A stretch of 64,000 nucleotides of DNA from Magnetococcales bacterium (GTDB taxonomy: Bacteria > Pseudomonadota > Magnetococcia > Magnetococcales > UBA8363): assembly GCA_015228815.1 (NCBI GenBank), contig JADGCV010000016.1, positions 20,128 to 84,127 of the forward strand. The letters run 5' to 3'. The position numbers and the translations under genes were made by a program. The notes beneath the pieces were generated by a model. The model was not told the DNA's origin. It saw only the letters and a program-made list of their open reading frames with translations, and searched no databases. How positions within the stretch are numbered: position 1 is the stretch's first letter; every line of letters starts with the position of its first letter. This document shows, piece after piece, positions 1 to 8,055 of this stretch.

Positions 1-500
1 ACCCCTGGGGCGATGTGGACATGATCATCGATCAGGGTGTCATGGTCGATGCGGGCGCCGGTATTGATGATCACATTGTTTCCCAGGACCACCCCCGGTT
101 GAAGGATGGTCCCGGCCATGATCTGGCAACCTTCGCCCATGCGCACCCCGGAGGCTTGAAGGCGATGGGGATGCGGCACCGGGCAGAAAGAGTAGCCCAG
201 CGTGTTGTAATGCTCGAACAAGCGAATCCGTTTGCCGTTGTCGCCGACGGAACCGATTCCGAGAATCAATCCTGTCGTTGGCGGGGGAAACCGTAGCAAC
301 AGTTGGTCATCGGAATGAACCGGCTCCATCTTTTCGCACCAGGGGGGGAGGAGTTCATGCGTTGGGATATAGACAGCCGAAACCACGGTGGCGGTTTGGA
401 TCAAGGCGTCCATCAGGACCCGGGCATGCCCGCCGGCGCCCAGGAGGACCCGATGCAGCACTGAATCACCCGTGTTGACATCGACCAGGGAGGTGGTCAC
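1..500 (-). CDS. PglD/NeuD-type sugar O/N-acetyltransferase, partial (C-terminus outside window)
   Basis: The reading frame opens with GTG at 500, overlapping the stop of the upstream aminotransferase gene by 4 bases (GTGA), and runs off the window at base 1 without a stop, giving about 166 residues. The start of the protein has a Rossmann-like nucleotide-sugar binding motif (VLLGAGGHARVLMDAL), as in PglD and NeuD. The later part shows left-handed beta-helix hexapeptide periodicity, with the segment NTGARIDHDTLIDDHVHIAP, where the first DH pair corresponds to the catalytic His region of PglD. With a LegC/PglE-like aminotransferase directly upstream, the likely reaction is acetyl-CoA-dependent N-acetylation of a UDP-4-amino sugar in bacillosamine- or legionaminate-type glycan synthesis. 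The family is clear; the exact substrate is inferred. Confidence 0.8.
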   Translation of the reverse strand, partial: MTTSLVDVNTGDSVLHRVLLGAGGHARVLMDALIQTATVVSAVYIPTHELLPPWCEKMEPVHSDDQLLLRFPPPTTGLILGIGSVGDNGKRIRLFEHYNTLGYSFCPVPHPHRLQASGVRMGEGCQIMAGTILQPGVVLGNNVIINTGARIDHDTLIDDHVHIAPG

Positions 501-1654
501 GGATTCAGCGCCGCAATGCCCCGGCGCACCTCGGTCACGACCTGTTCCAGTTGTGCATCGGTGATGGTGGTGGAACAGGGAAGGACCACGATGCGATACC
601 ATAGTCCCTCGCTGACCATCTGGCGCGAGGCCAGGGCTTTGCGATAGGGGTCCTGGAGATGCAACGGTTTCCAGAACGGTTTGGCCTCGATCCCCTGTTG
701 ACGCAGGAACAGGCGCAGGTCCTGGACGCGATCGGGAGTGGCGCGGTCGAGAACGATTCCGGAGAACCATGCCGCCGACCGACCATCGAGCGACCGGGGA
801 AAGAGGGAGACGTCCTCGATGTCCCCGAGTGACCTGGCATAGAATTCGCGGATCCACCTTTTCCGGGCCACCAGGTGGTCCAGCCGTTCCAACTGGGCGC
901 AGCCCACCGCCGCCTGAAGGTTGGTCAGGCGATAATTGAAGCCGACCTGATCATGATCATAGGCTTCACCCAGGCGTGCGGTGGTGGAAAGGTGACGCAC
1001 CTTTCGCAGCAGGGCTTCATCATGGCCAACGACCGCGCCGCCGCCGCCGCAGGTGATGGTTTTGTTGCCGTTGAAGGAAAAGACGGTCACATCGGCCCCC
1101 AGGTCACCCACATTCTTTCCCTGATAACGGGCGCCCAGGGCTGCGGCGCCATCCGCCACCACGGGAATTTGAAAGTGATGGGCAAGCGTGACGATCCGAT
1201 CCATGGGCGCCGGTTCACCCAGGATATGGACCGGCATGATGGCGGTCACCGGTTTTCCGGTTGTCTTGTGACGGACCCGACCGCACCGGATGTCGCATTC
1301 ACGGTGCAGCAGTTCTTCCATGAGACCGGGGTCGATATTCCAGCCGTTGGCATCGACATCCACCAGCCAGGGTTCAGCGCCGCAATAACTGACGGCGTTG
1401 GCACTGGCAATGAAGGTCAGGCTTGGAACCAGCACCAGGTCTCCCGGTCCAACCCCCAGGGCCCGCAAAGCGACATGAAGTCCCGCGGTTCCCGATGCGG
1501 TCGCCACCGCAAACGGCGCTCCCGACGCTTCGGCCACCATCTGTTCGAAGCGACCGACGAACGGGCCGACCGACGACACGAATCCACTGTCGATGCATTC
1601 CTTGAGATAGGCCGCTTCGTTGCCGGCAAGATTCGGAACCGCAAGAGGAATCAT
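497..1654 (-). CDS. DegT/DnrJ/EryC1/StrS-family aminotransferase, LegC/PglE-like
   Basis: A PLP-dependent sugar aminotransferase of 385 residues, the normal length. I place the start at 1654 (MIPLAVPNLAGNE), where family similarity begins and where a GGGAGAG Shine-Dalgarno sequence precedes the ATG; an upstream in-frame ATG at 1726 would add 24 unrelated residues. The opening (YLKECIDSGFVSSVGPFV) is typical of the LegC subgroup, which converts UDP-4-keto-6-deoxy-GlcNAc to the 4-amino sugar using glutamate. The PLP-binding Lys lies in SFNGNKTITCGGGG and the cofactor Asp in VVADGAAALG; the glycine-rich run follows the Lys as in the family. The next gene, overlapping by 4 bases, encodes the acetyltransferase that would use its product. 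Exact sugar not provable from sequence. Confidence 0.85.
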   Translation of the reverse strand: MIPLAVPNLAGNEAAYLKECIDSGFVSSVGPFVGRFEQMVAEASGAPFAVATASGTAGLHVALRALGVGPGDLVLVPSLTFIASANAVSYCGAEPWLVDVDANGWNIDPGLMEELLHRECDIRCGRVRHKTTGKPVTAIMPVHILGEPAPMDRIVTLAHHFQIPVVADGAAALGARYQGKNVGDLGADVTVFSFNGNKTITCGGGGAVVGHDEALLRKVRHLSTTARLGEAYDHDQVGFNYRLTNLQAAVGCAQLERLDHLVARKRWIREFYARSLGDIEDVSLFPRSLDGRSAAWFSGIVLDRATPDRVQDLRLFLRQQGIEAKPFWKPLHLQDPYRKALASRQMVSEGLWYRIVVLPCSTTITDAQLEQVVTEVRRGIAALNP

Positions 1655-1798
1655 CCGTTTCTCTCCCGATGGATGAAAAAAAACAAGACCCCGAATTGGA
1701 GTCTCGATGATCTGGTTGTTCCCCATTTTCGTCTCAACCTGCCTCCCGGATCAATACACGAACGTTGCGATGGATTTTTTTTTGGTCGCATTTTCGCG

Positions 1799-1835
1799 GT
1801 CACCATGATGCTGCATTTATGTGCATCTGGTGCAT
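1799..1835. promoter_or_regulatory. Possible enhancer cluster (NtrC-like half sites)
   Basis: TGCA occurs at 1812, 1822 and 1831, with spacings of 10 and 9 bases, the last as GGTGCA. The segment 1799-1815 (GTCACCATGATGCTGCA) resembles the NtrC dyad TGCACC-N5-GGTGCA with 9 of 12 half-site positions matching. It lies about 200 bases upstream of the predicted urtA transcription start, a workable distance for an NtrC-type enhancer. The match is imperfect and it could belong to another regulator. Confidence 0.3.
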
Positions 1836-1987
1836 CGATTTCTTTCATGAGGCGGCAGAATATGATGATATTTTGTGCATTCGTGATTCAAACCGGGGTT
1901 GGGGCCATTCTTTGAAATGACTGGATAAATTTTATTTTTATTACGGGTAGGGCATTTGGAACGATAATTACATTTTTCATTATTCCA

Positions 1988-2003
1988 TGGCATGTGGGTT
2001 GCC
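1988..2003 (+). promoter_or_regulatory. Sigma-54 (-24/-12) promoter of urtA
   Basis: The sequence TGGCATGTGGGTTGCC matches the RpoN consensus TGGCACG-N4-TTGCW with the invariant GG and GC at the exact required spacing. It predicts a transcript start near 2014 and a leader of about 63 bases before the urtA ATG. The element sits inside a perfect 7-base inverted repeat (CATGGCA at 1986-1992, TGCCATG at 2000-2006), which could alternatively be an operator. Nitrogen-regulated, sigma-54-dependent urea uptake is well known in proteobacteria. Confidence 0.65.
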
Positions 2004-2076
2004 ATGCTCCAGGGCAAGATGAATCAGCGGTTCCAGCCGGCGTGCTGGAATCCGTCGCGACGATAAGGAGACCAAA

Positions 2077-3366
2077 ATGTCAAGAGGGAAATGGTTTGAA
2101 TGGGTCGTGGGTGCGTTGATTGCCATCTGGGCGGGGTGCGGAGGGGTGGCGCATGCGGCGGACACGATCAAGGTTGGGGTATTGCATTCCCTGTCCGGCA
2201 CGATGGCCATCAGCGAAACCACGCTGAAGGACACGGTGTTGATGATGGTGGAGGACATCAACAAACGGGGTGGATTGTTGGGGAAGAAGGTGGAAGCGGT
2301 GGTGGTCGATCCCGCCTCCAACTGGCCGCTGTTCGCCGAAAAGGCCCGGGAACTCCTTTCCAAGGAGAAGGTGGATGTGGTGTTTGGTTGCTGGACCTCG
2401 GTTTCCCGAAAATCGGTGCTGCCGGTGTTCGAGGAGTTGAACGGACTGCTTTTCTATCCGGTGCAGTACGAAGGGGAGGAAAGTTCGCGCAACGTGTTTT
2501 ATACCGGTGCCGCACCCAACCAGCAGGCAATTCCCGCCGTGGACTATCTGCTGGGTTCGGAGGGGGGTGGCGCCAAACGCATCGTCCTTCTGGGAACGGA
2601 TTATGTCTACCCGCGCACCACCAACAAAATTTTGCGCGCCTACCTCAATGGCAAGGGGATTCCCGACGCGGACATCTGGGAAAACTATACCCCCTTTGGC
2701 CATTCGGACTGGCAGACCATCGTTTCCCAGGTGAAAGCCTTTGCCTCCCAGGGAAAAAAGACGGCCGTCGTTTCAACGATCAACGGCGATGCCAATGTAC
2801 CGTTCTACAAGGAATTGGGCAACCAGGGCATCAAGGCCGAGGAAATTCCCGTGATCGCCTTTTCGGTCGGAGAGGAGGAACTTTCCGGCATCGATACGAA
2901 ACCGTTGGTGGGGCACCTGGCGGCCTGGAATTATTTCATGAGTGTCGCCTCGCCGGAAAATACCGCCTTCATCAAGGGGTGGCATGCCTTCATCAAGGAT
3001 GGCAAGCGGGTCACCAACGACCCCATGGAAGCCACCTACATCGGTTTTAAAATGTGGGAGCAGGCGGTTCGGCAGGCCGGCACCGCCAATGTCGATGCCG
3101 TGCGCCAGGCCATGTACGGACAGAAGGTGAAAAACCTCACCGGCGGGGTGGCAGTGATGAACACCAACCATCACCTTTCCAAACCGGTCCTGATCGGTGA
3201 GATCCAGGATAATGGTCAGTTCGATGTGGTGTGGAAAACGGAAGGTTTGGTCGTTGGCGACGCCTGGTCCGATTTTATCCCTGAATCCGCCAAGTTGACC
3301 GCCGACTGGACGTTCCCCTGGGTGTGTGGCAACTGCCAGAACCCTGTTTATGGGGCGGCGAAATAG
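2077..3366 (+). CDS. urtA: Urea ABC transporter, periplasmic substrate-binding protein
   Basis: A 429-residue Leu/Ile/Val-type (type I fold) solute-binding protein. The start at 2077 follows an AAGGAGA ribosome-binding site. Residues 1-27 form a Sec signal peptide with a likely cut after AHA. The mature protein opens with IKVGVLHSLSGTMAISE, which is characteristic of UrtA/AmiC-like urea and short-chain amide binders, and the aromatic/acidic ligand region (GCWTSVSRKSVLPVFE, FYPVQYEGEE) is typical of UrtA. It is first in the urtABCDE operon and should deliver urea to UrtBC. Expression is probably nitrogen-controlled through the upstream sigma-54 promoter. Length and order match known urt operons. 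Confidence 0.95.
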   Translation: MSRGKWFEWVVGALIAIWAGCGGVAHAADTIKVGVLHSLSGTMAISETTLKDTVLMMVEDINKRGGLLGKKVEAVVVDPASNWPLFAEKARELLSKEKVDVVFGCWTSVSRKSVLPVFEELNGLLFYPVQYEGEESSRNVFYTGAAPNQQAIPAVDYLLGSEGGGAKRIVLLGTDYVYPRTTNKILRAYLNGKGIPDADIWENYTPFGHSDWQTIVSQVKAFASQGKKTAVVSTINGDANVPFYKELGNQGIKAEEIPVIAFSVGEEELSGIDTKPLVGHLAAWNYFMSVASPENTAFIKGWHAFIKDGKRVTNDPMEATYIGFKMWEQAVRQAGTANVDAVRQAMYGQKVKNLTGGVAVMNTNHHLSKPVLIGEIQDNGQFDVVWKTEGLVVGDAWSDFIPESAKLTADWTFPWVCGNCQNPVYGAAK

Positions 3367-3384
3367 TTCGGGTCGCAGATTCGT

Positions 3385-3410
3385 CCCCTCCGGCAGCGCT
3401 GCCGGAGGGG
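3385..3410 (+). promoter_or_regulatory. Intercistronic palindrome between urtA and urtB
   Basis: A perfect 26-base palindrome (CCCCTCCGGCAGC followed by its reverse complement) lies 18 bases after the urtA stop. There is no T-run, so it is not a full intrinsic terminator. Hairpins in this place commonly protect the upstream message and let binding protein be made in excess over membrane components; that role is inferred. Confidence 0.6.
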
Positions 3411-3440
3411 AATTCTTCACATCAGGAACGTGGATCGATC

Positions 3441-5078
3441 ATGTTTTCATCGTTTCGAAGATCGTGGTTCATCCCGCATGCCCCTTTCCTGATGGCGCTG
3501 GTCTGGATGATGACCTGCTCTTCTGTCGCTCGGGCATTGACGACGGAGGAACTCAAGCCTCTTGCCGACAATGATTATTCGATGAAAATCAACGCTGTCG
3601 AAGCGTTGGCGGCAACCGGTGATCCGGCACTCGAAGCCATCTTCAAGGCCATGTTGGAGGGACGCCTTTTCACCCGCCGTGCCGATGGGGGCATCGTGAT
3701 CGGCGAACAGGTGGCGCAACGGTATCGACTGATCGACCCGATTGATGGAAAAAACGTCGGCGAGGAGACGGATGACGCGCTTGAAAAGGTAAAAGTAAAC
3801 AATAAATTACGTAAAGTATTGCGCGGTGCGCTCGGTGGCTTGACCCTGATGGCGCCGGACCGGGGGCAACGGATTCGGGCCGCGCGAGCGATGCTTGCCA
3901 GCCCCGTCATCGATCAGCTGCCTCTGTTGGAAAAGGCTCGGGACGCCGAGGCTGATCCAGAGGTGGCACGATGGCTGGGAATGGCCCGGGATGCGATTCT
4001 CCTGACCGGCTCCGACGTCGCAAGCCAAAGGCTTGAGGCGCTTGCCCGTCTGGAGAAGGAGGGGGGGGTTCAGGTGGGAACGCTTTTGGGGCAGGTTGCC
4101 AACCAGACCTCCCCAGGCCCTTTCAAGCAGGCCCTGTCCGAGGCCAGTGACCGGGTACGGAGGCACATTGAACGATGGGGGTTGCTGGGCAATTTGTTCC
4201 AGGGGCTTTCCTTGGGGTCGGTGTTGCTTCTGGCGGCGGTGGGCCTGGCCATCACCTTCGGCGTGATGGGGGTGATCAACATGGCCCACGGGGAGTTGGT
4301 GATGCTCGGGGCCTATACCATCTTCGTCGTTCAGGATCTCTTTCGCGCTGTGGCTCCGGATTTGTTGGACTGGTCGCTCCTGATCGGAACGCCGCTTGCT
4401 TTTCTTGTCGCCGGCGGTTTTGGCATCGCCATCGAACGTGGCATCATCCGCCATCTTTATGGCCGTCCCCTGGAAACCTTGTTGGCAACCTGGGGACTGA
4501 GCCTTGTTTTGCAACAGTTGGTCCGTTCCGCTTATGGCCCGACCAATCGCGAGGTCAACACTCCTTCCTGGATGAGCGGCGCCATCGAAACCAGCCAGGG
4601 ACTGATTTTTACCTACAACCGCATCGCCATCATCCTGTTCAGCCTGGCGGTGGTTCTGGGATTGGCCTTCATCGTCAAACGGACCACCTTCGGCCTGCGG
4701 ATGCGGGCCGTCACCCAGAACCGACCCATGGCTGCCTCGATGGGCATCCGTACCGGCTGGGTGGATGCCATGACTTTTGGTCTTGGGTCTGGAGTCGCGG
4801 GTCTGGCGGGGGTGGCGCTGTCCCAGATCGATAACGTGTCTCCCAACCTGGGACAAGCCTACATCATCGACAGTTTCATGGTGGTGGTGTTCGGTGGGGT
4901 CGGCAATCTGTGGGGGACGGTGGTCGGCGCCTTGTCTCTGGGGATGGCCAACAAGTTTTTCGAACCGGTCGCCGGCGCCGTTCTGGCAAAGATACTGATC
5001 CTGCTGGCCTTGATCCTGTTCATTCAAAAACGTCCCCGGGGAATGTTCCCCCTCAAGGGACGGGCGGTGGAGGCCTGA
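3441..5078 (+). CDS. urtB: Urea ABC transporter permease UrtB
   Basis: Inner-membrane permease of the branched-chain amino acid transporter type (LivH-like). I chose the ATG at 3441, preceded by an AGGAACG sequence, giving 545 residues; an upstream in-frame start would run through the intercistronic hairpin. UrtB is longer than LivH because of an extra N-terminal domain: here a signal-like hydrophobic stretch (residues about 12-30) and a soluble helical region to about residue 245, followed by the multi-spanning domain beginning GLSLGSVLLLAAVGLAITFGVMG. The motif INMAHGELVMLGAY is the hallmark of the LivH/UrtB family. It should pair with UrtC and be energised by UrtD and UrtE. Confidence 0.95.
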   Translation: MFSSFRRSWFIPHAPFLMALVWMMTCSSVARALTTEELKPLADNDYSMKINAVEALAATGDPALEAIFKAMLEGRLFTRRADGGIVIGEQVAQRYRLIDPIDGKNVGEETDDALEKVKVNNKLRKVLRGALGGLTLMAPDRGQRIRAARAMLASPVIDQLPLLEKARDAEADPEVARWLGMARDAILLTGSDVASQRLEALARLEKEGGVQVGTLLGQVANQTSPGPFKQALSEASDRVRRHIERWGLLGNLFQGLSLGSVLLLAAVGLAITFGVMGVINMAHGELVMLGAYTIFVVQDLFRAVAPDLLDWSLLIGTPLAFLVAGGFGIAIERGIIRHLYGRPLETLLATWGLSLVLQQLVRSAYGPTNREVNTPSWMSGAIETSQGLIFTYNRIAIILFSLAVVLGLAFIVKRTTFGLRMRAVTQNRPMAASMGIRTGWVDAMTFGLGSGVAGLAGVALSQIDNVSPNLGQAYIIDSFMVVVFGGVGNLWGTVVGALSLGMANKFFEPVAGAVLAKILILLALILFIQKRPRGMFPLKGRAVEA

Positions 5079-5081
5079 GCC

Positions 5082-6290
5082 ATGGACGAGGCCCGGACGC
5101 ATCAAGGGACCCCCCCGAATCGGAATGGCGGTGACATCGAGTCGCGGACGCCACACGGGTTCTTTTCGGGTCGGGATCATGGCGGATGGATCTTTCTGGT
5201 TTTGCTGCTCGTGGCGACGGTGGCGATGTTCGTCATGAGCCGGTTGCCGCCGGATTCTCCGTTTCACCTTCCCATATGGATGATGAGTCTCGGGGGAAAA
5301 TATTTGAGCTTTGCGCTGTTGGCGTTGTCGGTGGATCTGGTTTGGGGGTATGCCGGCATCCTCAGTCTGGGGCATGGGGCCTTTTTCGCCCTGGGGGGCT
5401 ATGCCATGGGGATGCACCTGATGCGGCAGATTGGTGGCCGGGGGGTTTATGGAAACTCAGAATTGCCTGATTTCATGGTGTTTCTCGATTGGCGGGAGTT
5501 GCCTTGGTACTGGCAGGGGTTTGACATGTTTCCCTTTGCGCTGTCGATGGTGTTCCTGGTGCCGGGACTGCTTGCGTTCGGATTCGGCTGGTTTGCGTTT
5601 CGTTCGCGGGTCAGCGGCGTCTATCTTTCGATTATCACCCAGGCATTGACCTATGCACTGATGCTGGCCTTCTTTCGCAACGACATGGGATTCGGAGGCA
5701 ACAACGGCCTGACCGACTTCAAGGAACTTCTGGGCTTCAGCCTTCAATCGGATGCCATGCGCCGCGCCTTGTTCGTCGTTTCGGCCCTGGCTCTGGCGGT
5801 GGGTTATCTGATCTGTCGTTTCATCACCACCTCGCGTTTTGGTCGGGTGCTGGTGGCCATTCGCGATGGCGAAAGCCGGGTGCGCTTTCTGGGTTATCGT
5901 GCCGAACACTATCAACTTTTCGTGTTTGTGGTATCGGCCATGCTGGCGGGCGTGGCGGGGGCGGTCTACGTCCCACAGGTGGGGATCATCAATCCGGGTG
6001 AGTTTGCCCCGGCGGGTTCCATCGAAATCATCATCTGGGTGGCGGTGGGGGGGCGCGGTACCCTGTATGGTGCCGTGTTGGGGGCGATCCTGGTGAACTA
6101 TGCCAAAACCTGGTTCACCGGCGCCATGCCCGAGGCCTGGCTCTATATGTTGGGAACCCTTTTCGTGGCAACCACCCTTTTTCTGCCCCGTGGTCTGGTC
6201 GGACTGGTCGGGCTTCGGCGACCTTTCGCTTCACGGGAGGACAATCGTCGCGCATCCACCCCCGCGCCATCGATCCAGGACCGGCCATGA
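5082..6290 (+). CDS. urtC: Urea ABC transporter permease UrtC
   Basis: LivM-like permease of 402 residues, 3 bases after urtB, with a GGAGG-type site across the urtB end. A hydrophilic leader of about 30 residues precedes the first membrane segment (GWIFLVLLLVATVAMFVMS). The family motifs SVDLVWGYAGILSLGHGAFFALGGYAMG and, near the C-terminus, GGRGTLYGAVLGAILVNYAKT are intact. It forms the transmembrane path with UrtB. The gene ends with a 4-base ATGA overlap with urtD, indicating translational coupling. Confidence 0.95.
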   Translation: MDEARTHQGTPPNRNGGDIESRTPHGFFSGRDHGGWIFLVLLLVATVAMFVMSRLPPDSPFHLPIWMMSLGGKYLSFALLALSVDLVWGYAGILSLGHGAFFALGGYAMGMHLMRQIGGRGVYGNSELPDFMVFLDWRELPWYWQGFDMFPFALSMVFLVPGLLAFGFGWFAFRSRVSGVYLSIITQALTYALMLAFFRNDMGFGGNNGLTDFKELLGFSLQSDAMRRALFVVSALALAVGYLICRFITTSRFGRVLVAIRDGESRVRFLGYRAEHYQLFVFVVSAMLAGVAGAVYVPQVGIINPGEFAPAGSIEIIIWVAVGGRGTLYGAVLGAILVNYAKTWFTGAMPEAWLYMLGTLFVATTLFLPRGLVGLVGLRRPFASREDNRRASTPAPSIQDRP

Positions 6291-7054
6291 GCGCCATCGA
6301 GGTCAAACACAAGGCCCAGGAAACTCTGCTCTATCTGGATGGGGTGTCGGTTTCCTTCGATGGATTCAAGGCGATCGACGAACTGAACCTTTATATCCTC
6401 GCCGGCGAACTCAGAGCCGTCATCGGACCCAACGGGGCGGGGAAAACAACCATGATGGACATCATTACCGGAAAGACCCGTCCCGACAAGGGGGATGTCT
6501 TCTTCAAGGGGGACATCGACCTGACGCGCCTGGACGAGGCGGAAATCGCCAATCTGGGTATTGGCCGGAAATTTCAGAAACCGACGGTCTTCGAAACCCT
6601 GACGGTATGGGACAATCTGGAATTGGCCCTTTCCGGTCAGCGCTCGGTGTGGCAATCGTTACGGTTTCGCTTGACGCCACTTCAGCAACGCCGCATCGAC
6701 CAGGTCTTGCAGACGATCGGACTGACCGATTTGCGAAAAATGCGCGCGGGGGGGCTTTCCCATGGTCGAAAACAGTGGTTGGAGATCGGCATGCTGCTGA
6801 TGCAGGACCCGGAAGTGTTGCTTGTGGATGAGCCTGTCGCCGGCATGACCGACGACGAAACCGCCCAGACCGCCGAATTGCTCAAGGCGATCAGGCGGGA
6901 CCATTCGGTGGTGGTGGTGGAGCATGACATGGCGTTCATTCGCGCCATGGACTGCAAGGTGACGGTGCTCCATGAAGGATCGGTACTGGCCGAGGGACCG
7001 ATGGACGAGATTCAGGCCAATCCGAAGGTCATTGAAGTCTATCTTGGTCGTTAG
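6287..7054 (+). CDS. urtD: Urea ABC transporter ATPase UrtD
   Basis: LivG-type ATP-binding subunit, 255 residues, starting in a 4-base overlap with urtC. Walker A is GPNGAGKTTMMD, the ABC signature is LSHGRKQWLEIG, Walker B is VLLVDEP, and the switch His is in VVVVEHDMAFI. The signature LSHG in place of LSGG is usual for UrtD. It couples ATP hydrolysis to urea import with UrtE. The N-terminal extension of about 15 residues before LYLDGVSVSF is not conserved, but the overlap supports this start. Confidence 0.95.
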   Translation: MSAIEVKHKAQETLLYLDGVSVSFDGFKAIDELNLYILAGELRAVIGPNGAGKTTMMDIITGKTRPDKGDVFFKGDIDLTRLDEAEIANLGIGRKFQKPTVFETLTVWDNLELALSGQRSVWQSLRFRLTPLQQRRIDQVLQTIGLTDLRKMRAGGLSHGRKQWLEIGMLLMQDPEVLLVDEPVAGMTDDETAQTAELLKAIRRDHSVVVVEHDMAFIRAMDCKVTVLHEGSVLAEGPMDEIQANPKVIEVYLGR

Positions 7055-7065
7055 GGTGACGGATC

Positions 7066-7761
7066 ATGCTGCGTGTCGAAGGGATCGATCTTTTCTACGG
7101 CGCCTCCCAGACATTGAAGCGGGTGAATCTATCCGCCAACATTGGCCGCATTACCTGTGTTCTGGGTCGCAACGGCGTGGGAAAGACCAGCCTGTTGCGG
7201 GCGGTGGTGGGTCGTCATCCCATCGCGTGCGGGCGGATCGTGTGGAATGGCCAGGAGATCGGCGCCTTGCCGAGCCACCAGCGGGCAGCTCGTGGCATCG
7301 CCTTCGTCCCTCAGGGGCGGGAAATCTTTCCCTTGCTTTCGGTGCGGGAAAATCTGCACACCGGCTTTGCCACGCTCGAAAAATCGTTGCATCATGTTCC
7401 CGACGAGATTTTCGATCTTTTTCCAGTTCTTGCGGGCATGTTGCATCGGCGTGGCGGAGATTTGTCCGGTGGGCAGCAGCAACAGTTGGCCATCGCCCGG
7501 GCGCTGGTGACCCGTCCCCGATTGTTGGTTCTGGATGAACCCACGGAAGGGATTCAACCCTCCATCATCAAGGACATTGAACGGGTCATTCGTCACCTGG
7601 CAGGCAGGGGAGACATGGGCATCCTCCTGGTGGAGCAGTATTTTGAATTTGCCCGGGATTTGGCCGATGACTTCATCGTCATGGATCGGGGAGAGGTGGT
7701 GATGACTGGAACCCGGGCGAACATGGTGGAAGCGGACGTGCGTCGTCATTTGACGGTGTAA
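7066..7761 (+). CDS. urtE: Urea ABC transporter ATPase UrtE
   Basis: LivF-type ATP-binding subunit of 231 residues, 11 bases after urtD. Walker A is GRNGVGKTSLLR, the signature LSGGQQQQLAIARAL, and Walker B LLVLDEPTEGIQPS, the last being typical of LivF/UrtE. The segment IAFVPQGREIFPLLSVRENL is the family Q-loop region. Last gene of the transporter; about 300 bases separate it from ureD, so urease may be partly transcribed by readthrough and partly from its own promoter. Confidence 0.95.
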   Translation: MLRVEGIDLFYGASQTLKRVNLSANIGRITCVLGRNGVGKTSLLRAVVGRHPIACGRIVWNGQEIGALPSHQRAARGIAFVPQGREIFPLLSVRENLHTGFATLEKSLHHVPDEIFDLFPVLAGMLHRRGGDLSGGQQQQLAIARALVTRPRLLVLDEPTEGIQPSIIKDIERVIRHLAGRGDMGILLVEQYFEFARDLADDFIVMDRGEVVMTGTRANMVEADVRRHLTV

Positions 7762-8055
7762 TGCCGTTCAGGTTTTTTCAAAGGACGAACAACGGAGTAT
7801 CATGGGGCTGGTCGGGCTGGCGTTGCGGGATGCTCCCGACCTGTTGTACCAGATTGCGTTGTACATGGTGACAAGGAAATTTTTTCCGATTGATTGCTTG
7901 AAAGGAATTGCACTATTTTCCATCCCGGGCGTTGGACCATGCGGAGCATTTTCTGTTTGGCGCAGCGTTCATTCCACCATTTCGATGTTACCAGTTTTTT
8001 TCCTGATCAAGGGCACCCACCAGGGTGCCTTTGGCATATCGGAAAAACAAAGAAT
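7762..8055. other. Intergenic region urtE-ureD
   Basis: Nearly 300 bases with no convincing gene. An open frame of 85 codons (7802-8059) has no family features and no clear ribosome-binding site. The stretch from 7870 to 8010 is less GC-rich than its surroundings and probably holds a ureD promoter. A hairpin with a short T-tract lies at 8009-8032. Confidence 0.5.
8009..8032 (+). terminator. Hairpin upstream of ureD (weak terminator or attenuator)
   Basis: GGCACCC (8012-8018), loop ACCA, GGGTGCC (8023-8029), flanked by AA before and TT after so that the stem can extend. Only three T residues follow, so termination would be partial. It sits 24 bases before the chosen ureD start and could separate urt from ure expression. 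Confidence 0.4.

Larger units (their letters stand above)
1655..2076. other. Divergent intergenic region between aminotransferase and urtA
   Basis: No gene is supported in these 422 bases. The stretch is AT-rich around 1860-1980 and carries the regulatory sequences of the urea transport operon: a sigma-54-like promoter near 1988 and a cluster of TGCA/GGTGCA-type half sites near 1799-1835. It presumably also holds the promoter of the leftward sugar genes, which I could not pinpoint. Confidence 0.6.

Noticed and set aside
15..478. Two open frames on the plus strand at the window start
   Set aside because: They lie opposite the acetyltransferase frame, which has clear family motifs and a GTGA overlap with its neighbour.
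3807..5417. 536-codon open frame antisense to urtB/urtC
   Set aside because: Long only because of GC-rich codon structure; the residues are low-complexity and urtB/urtC are unmistakable.
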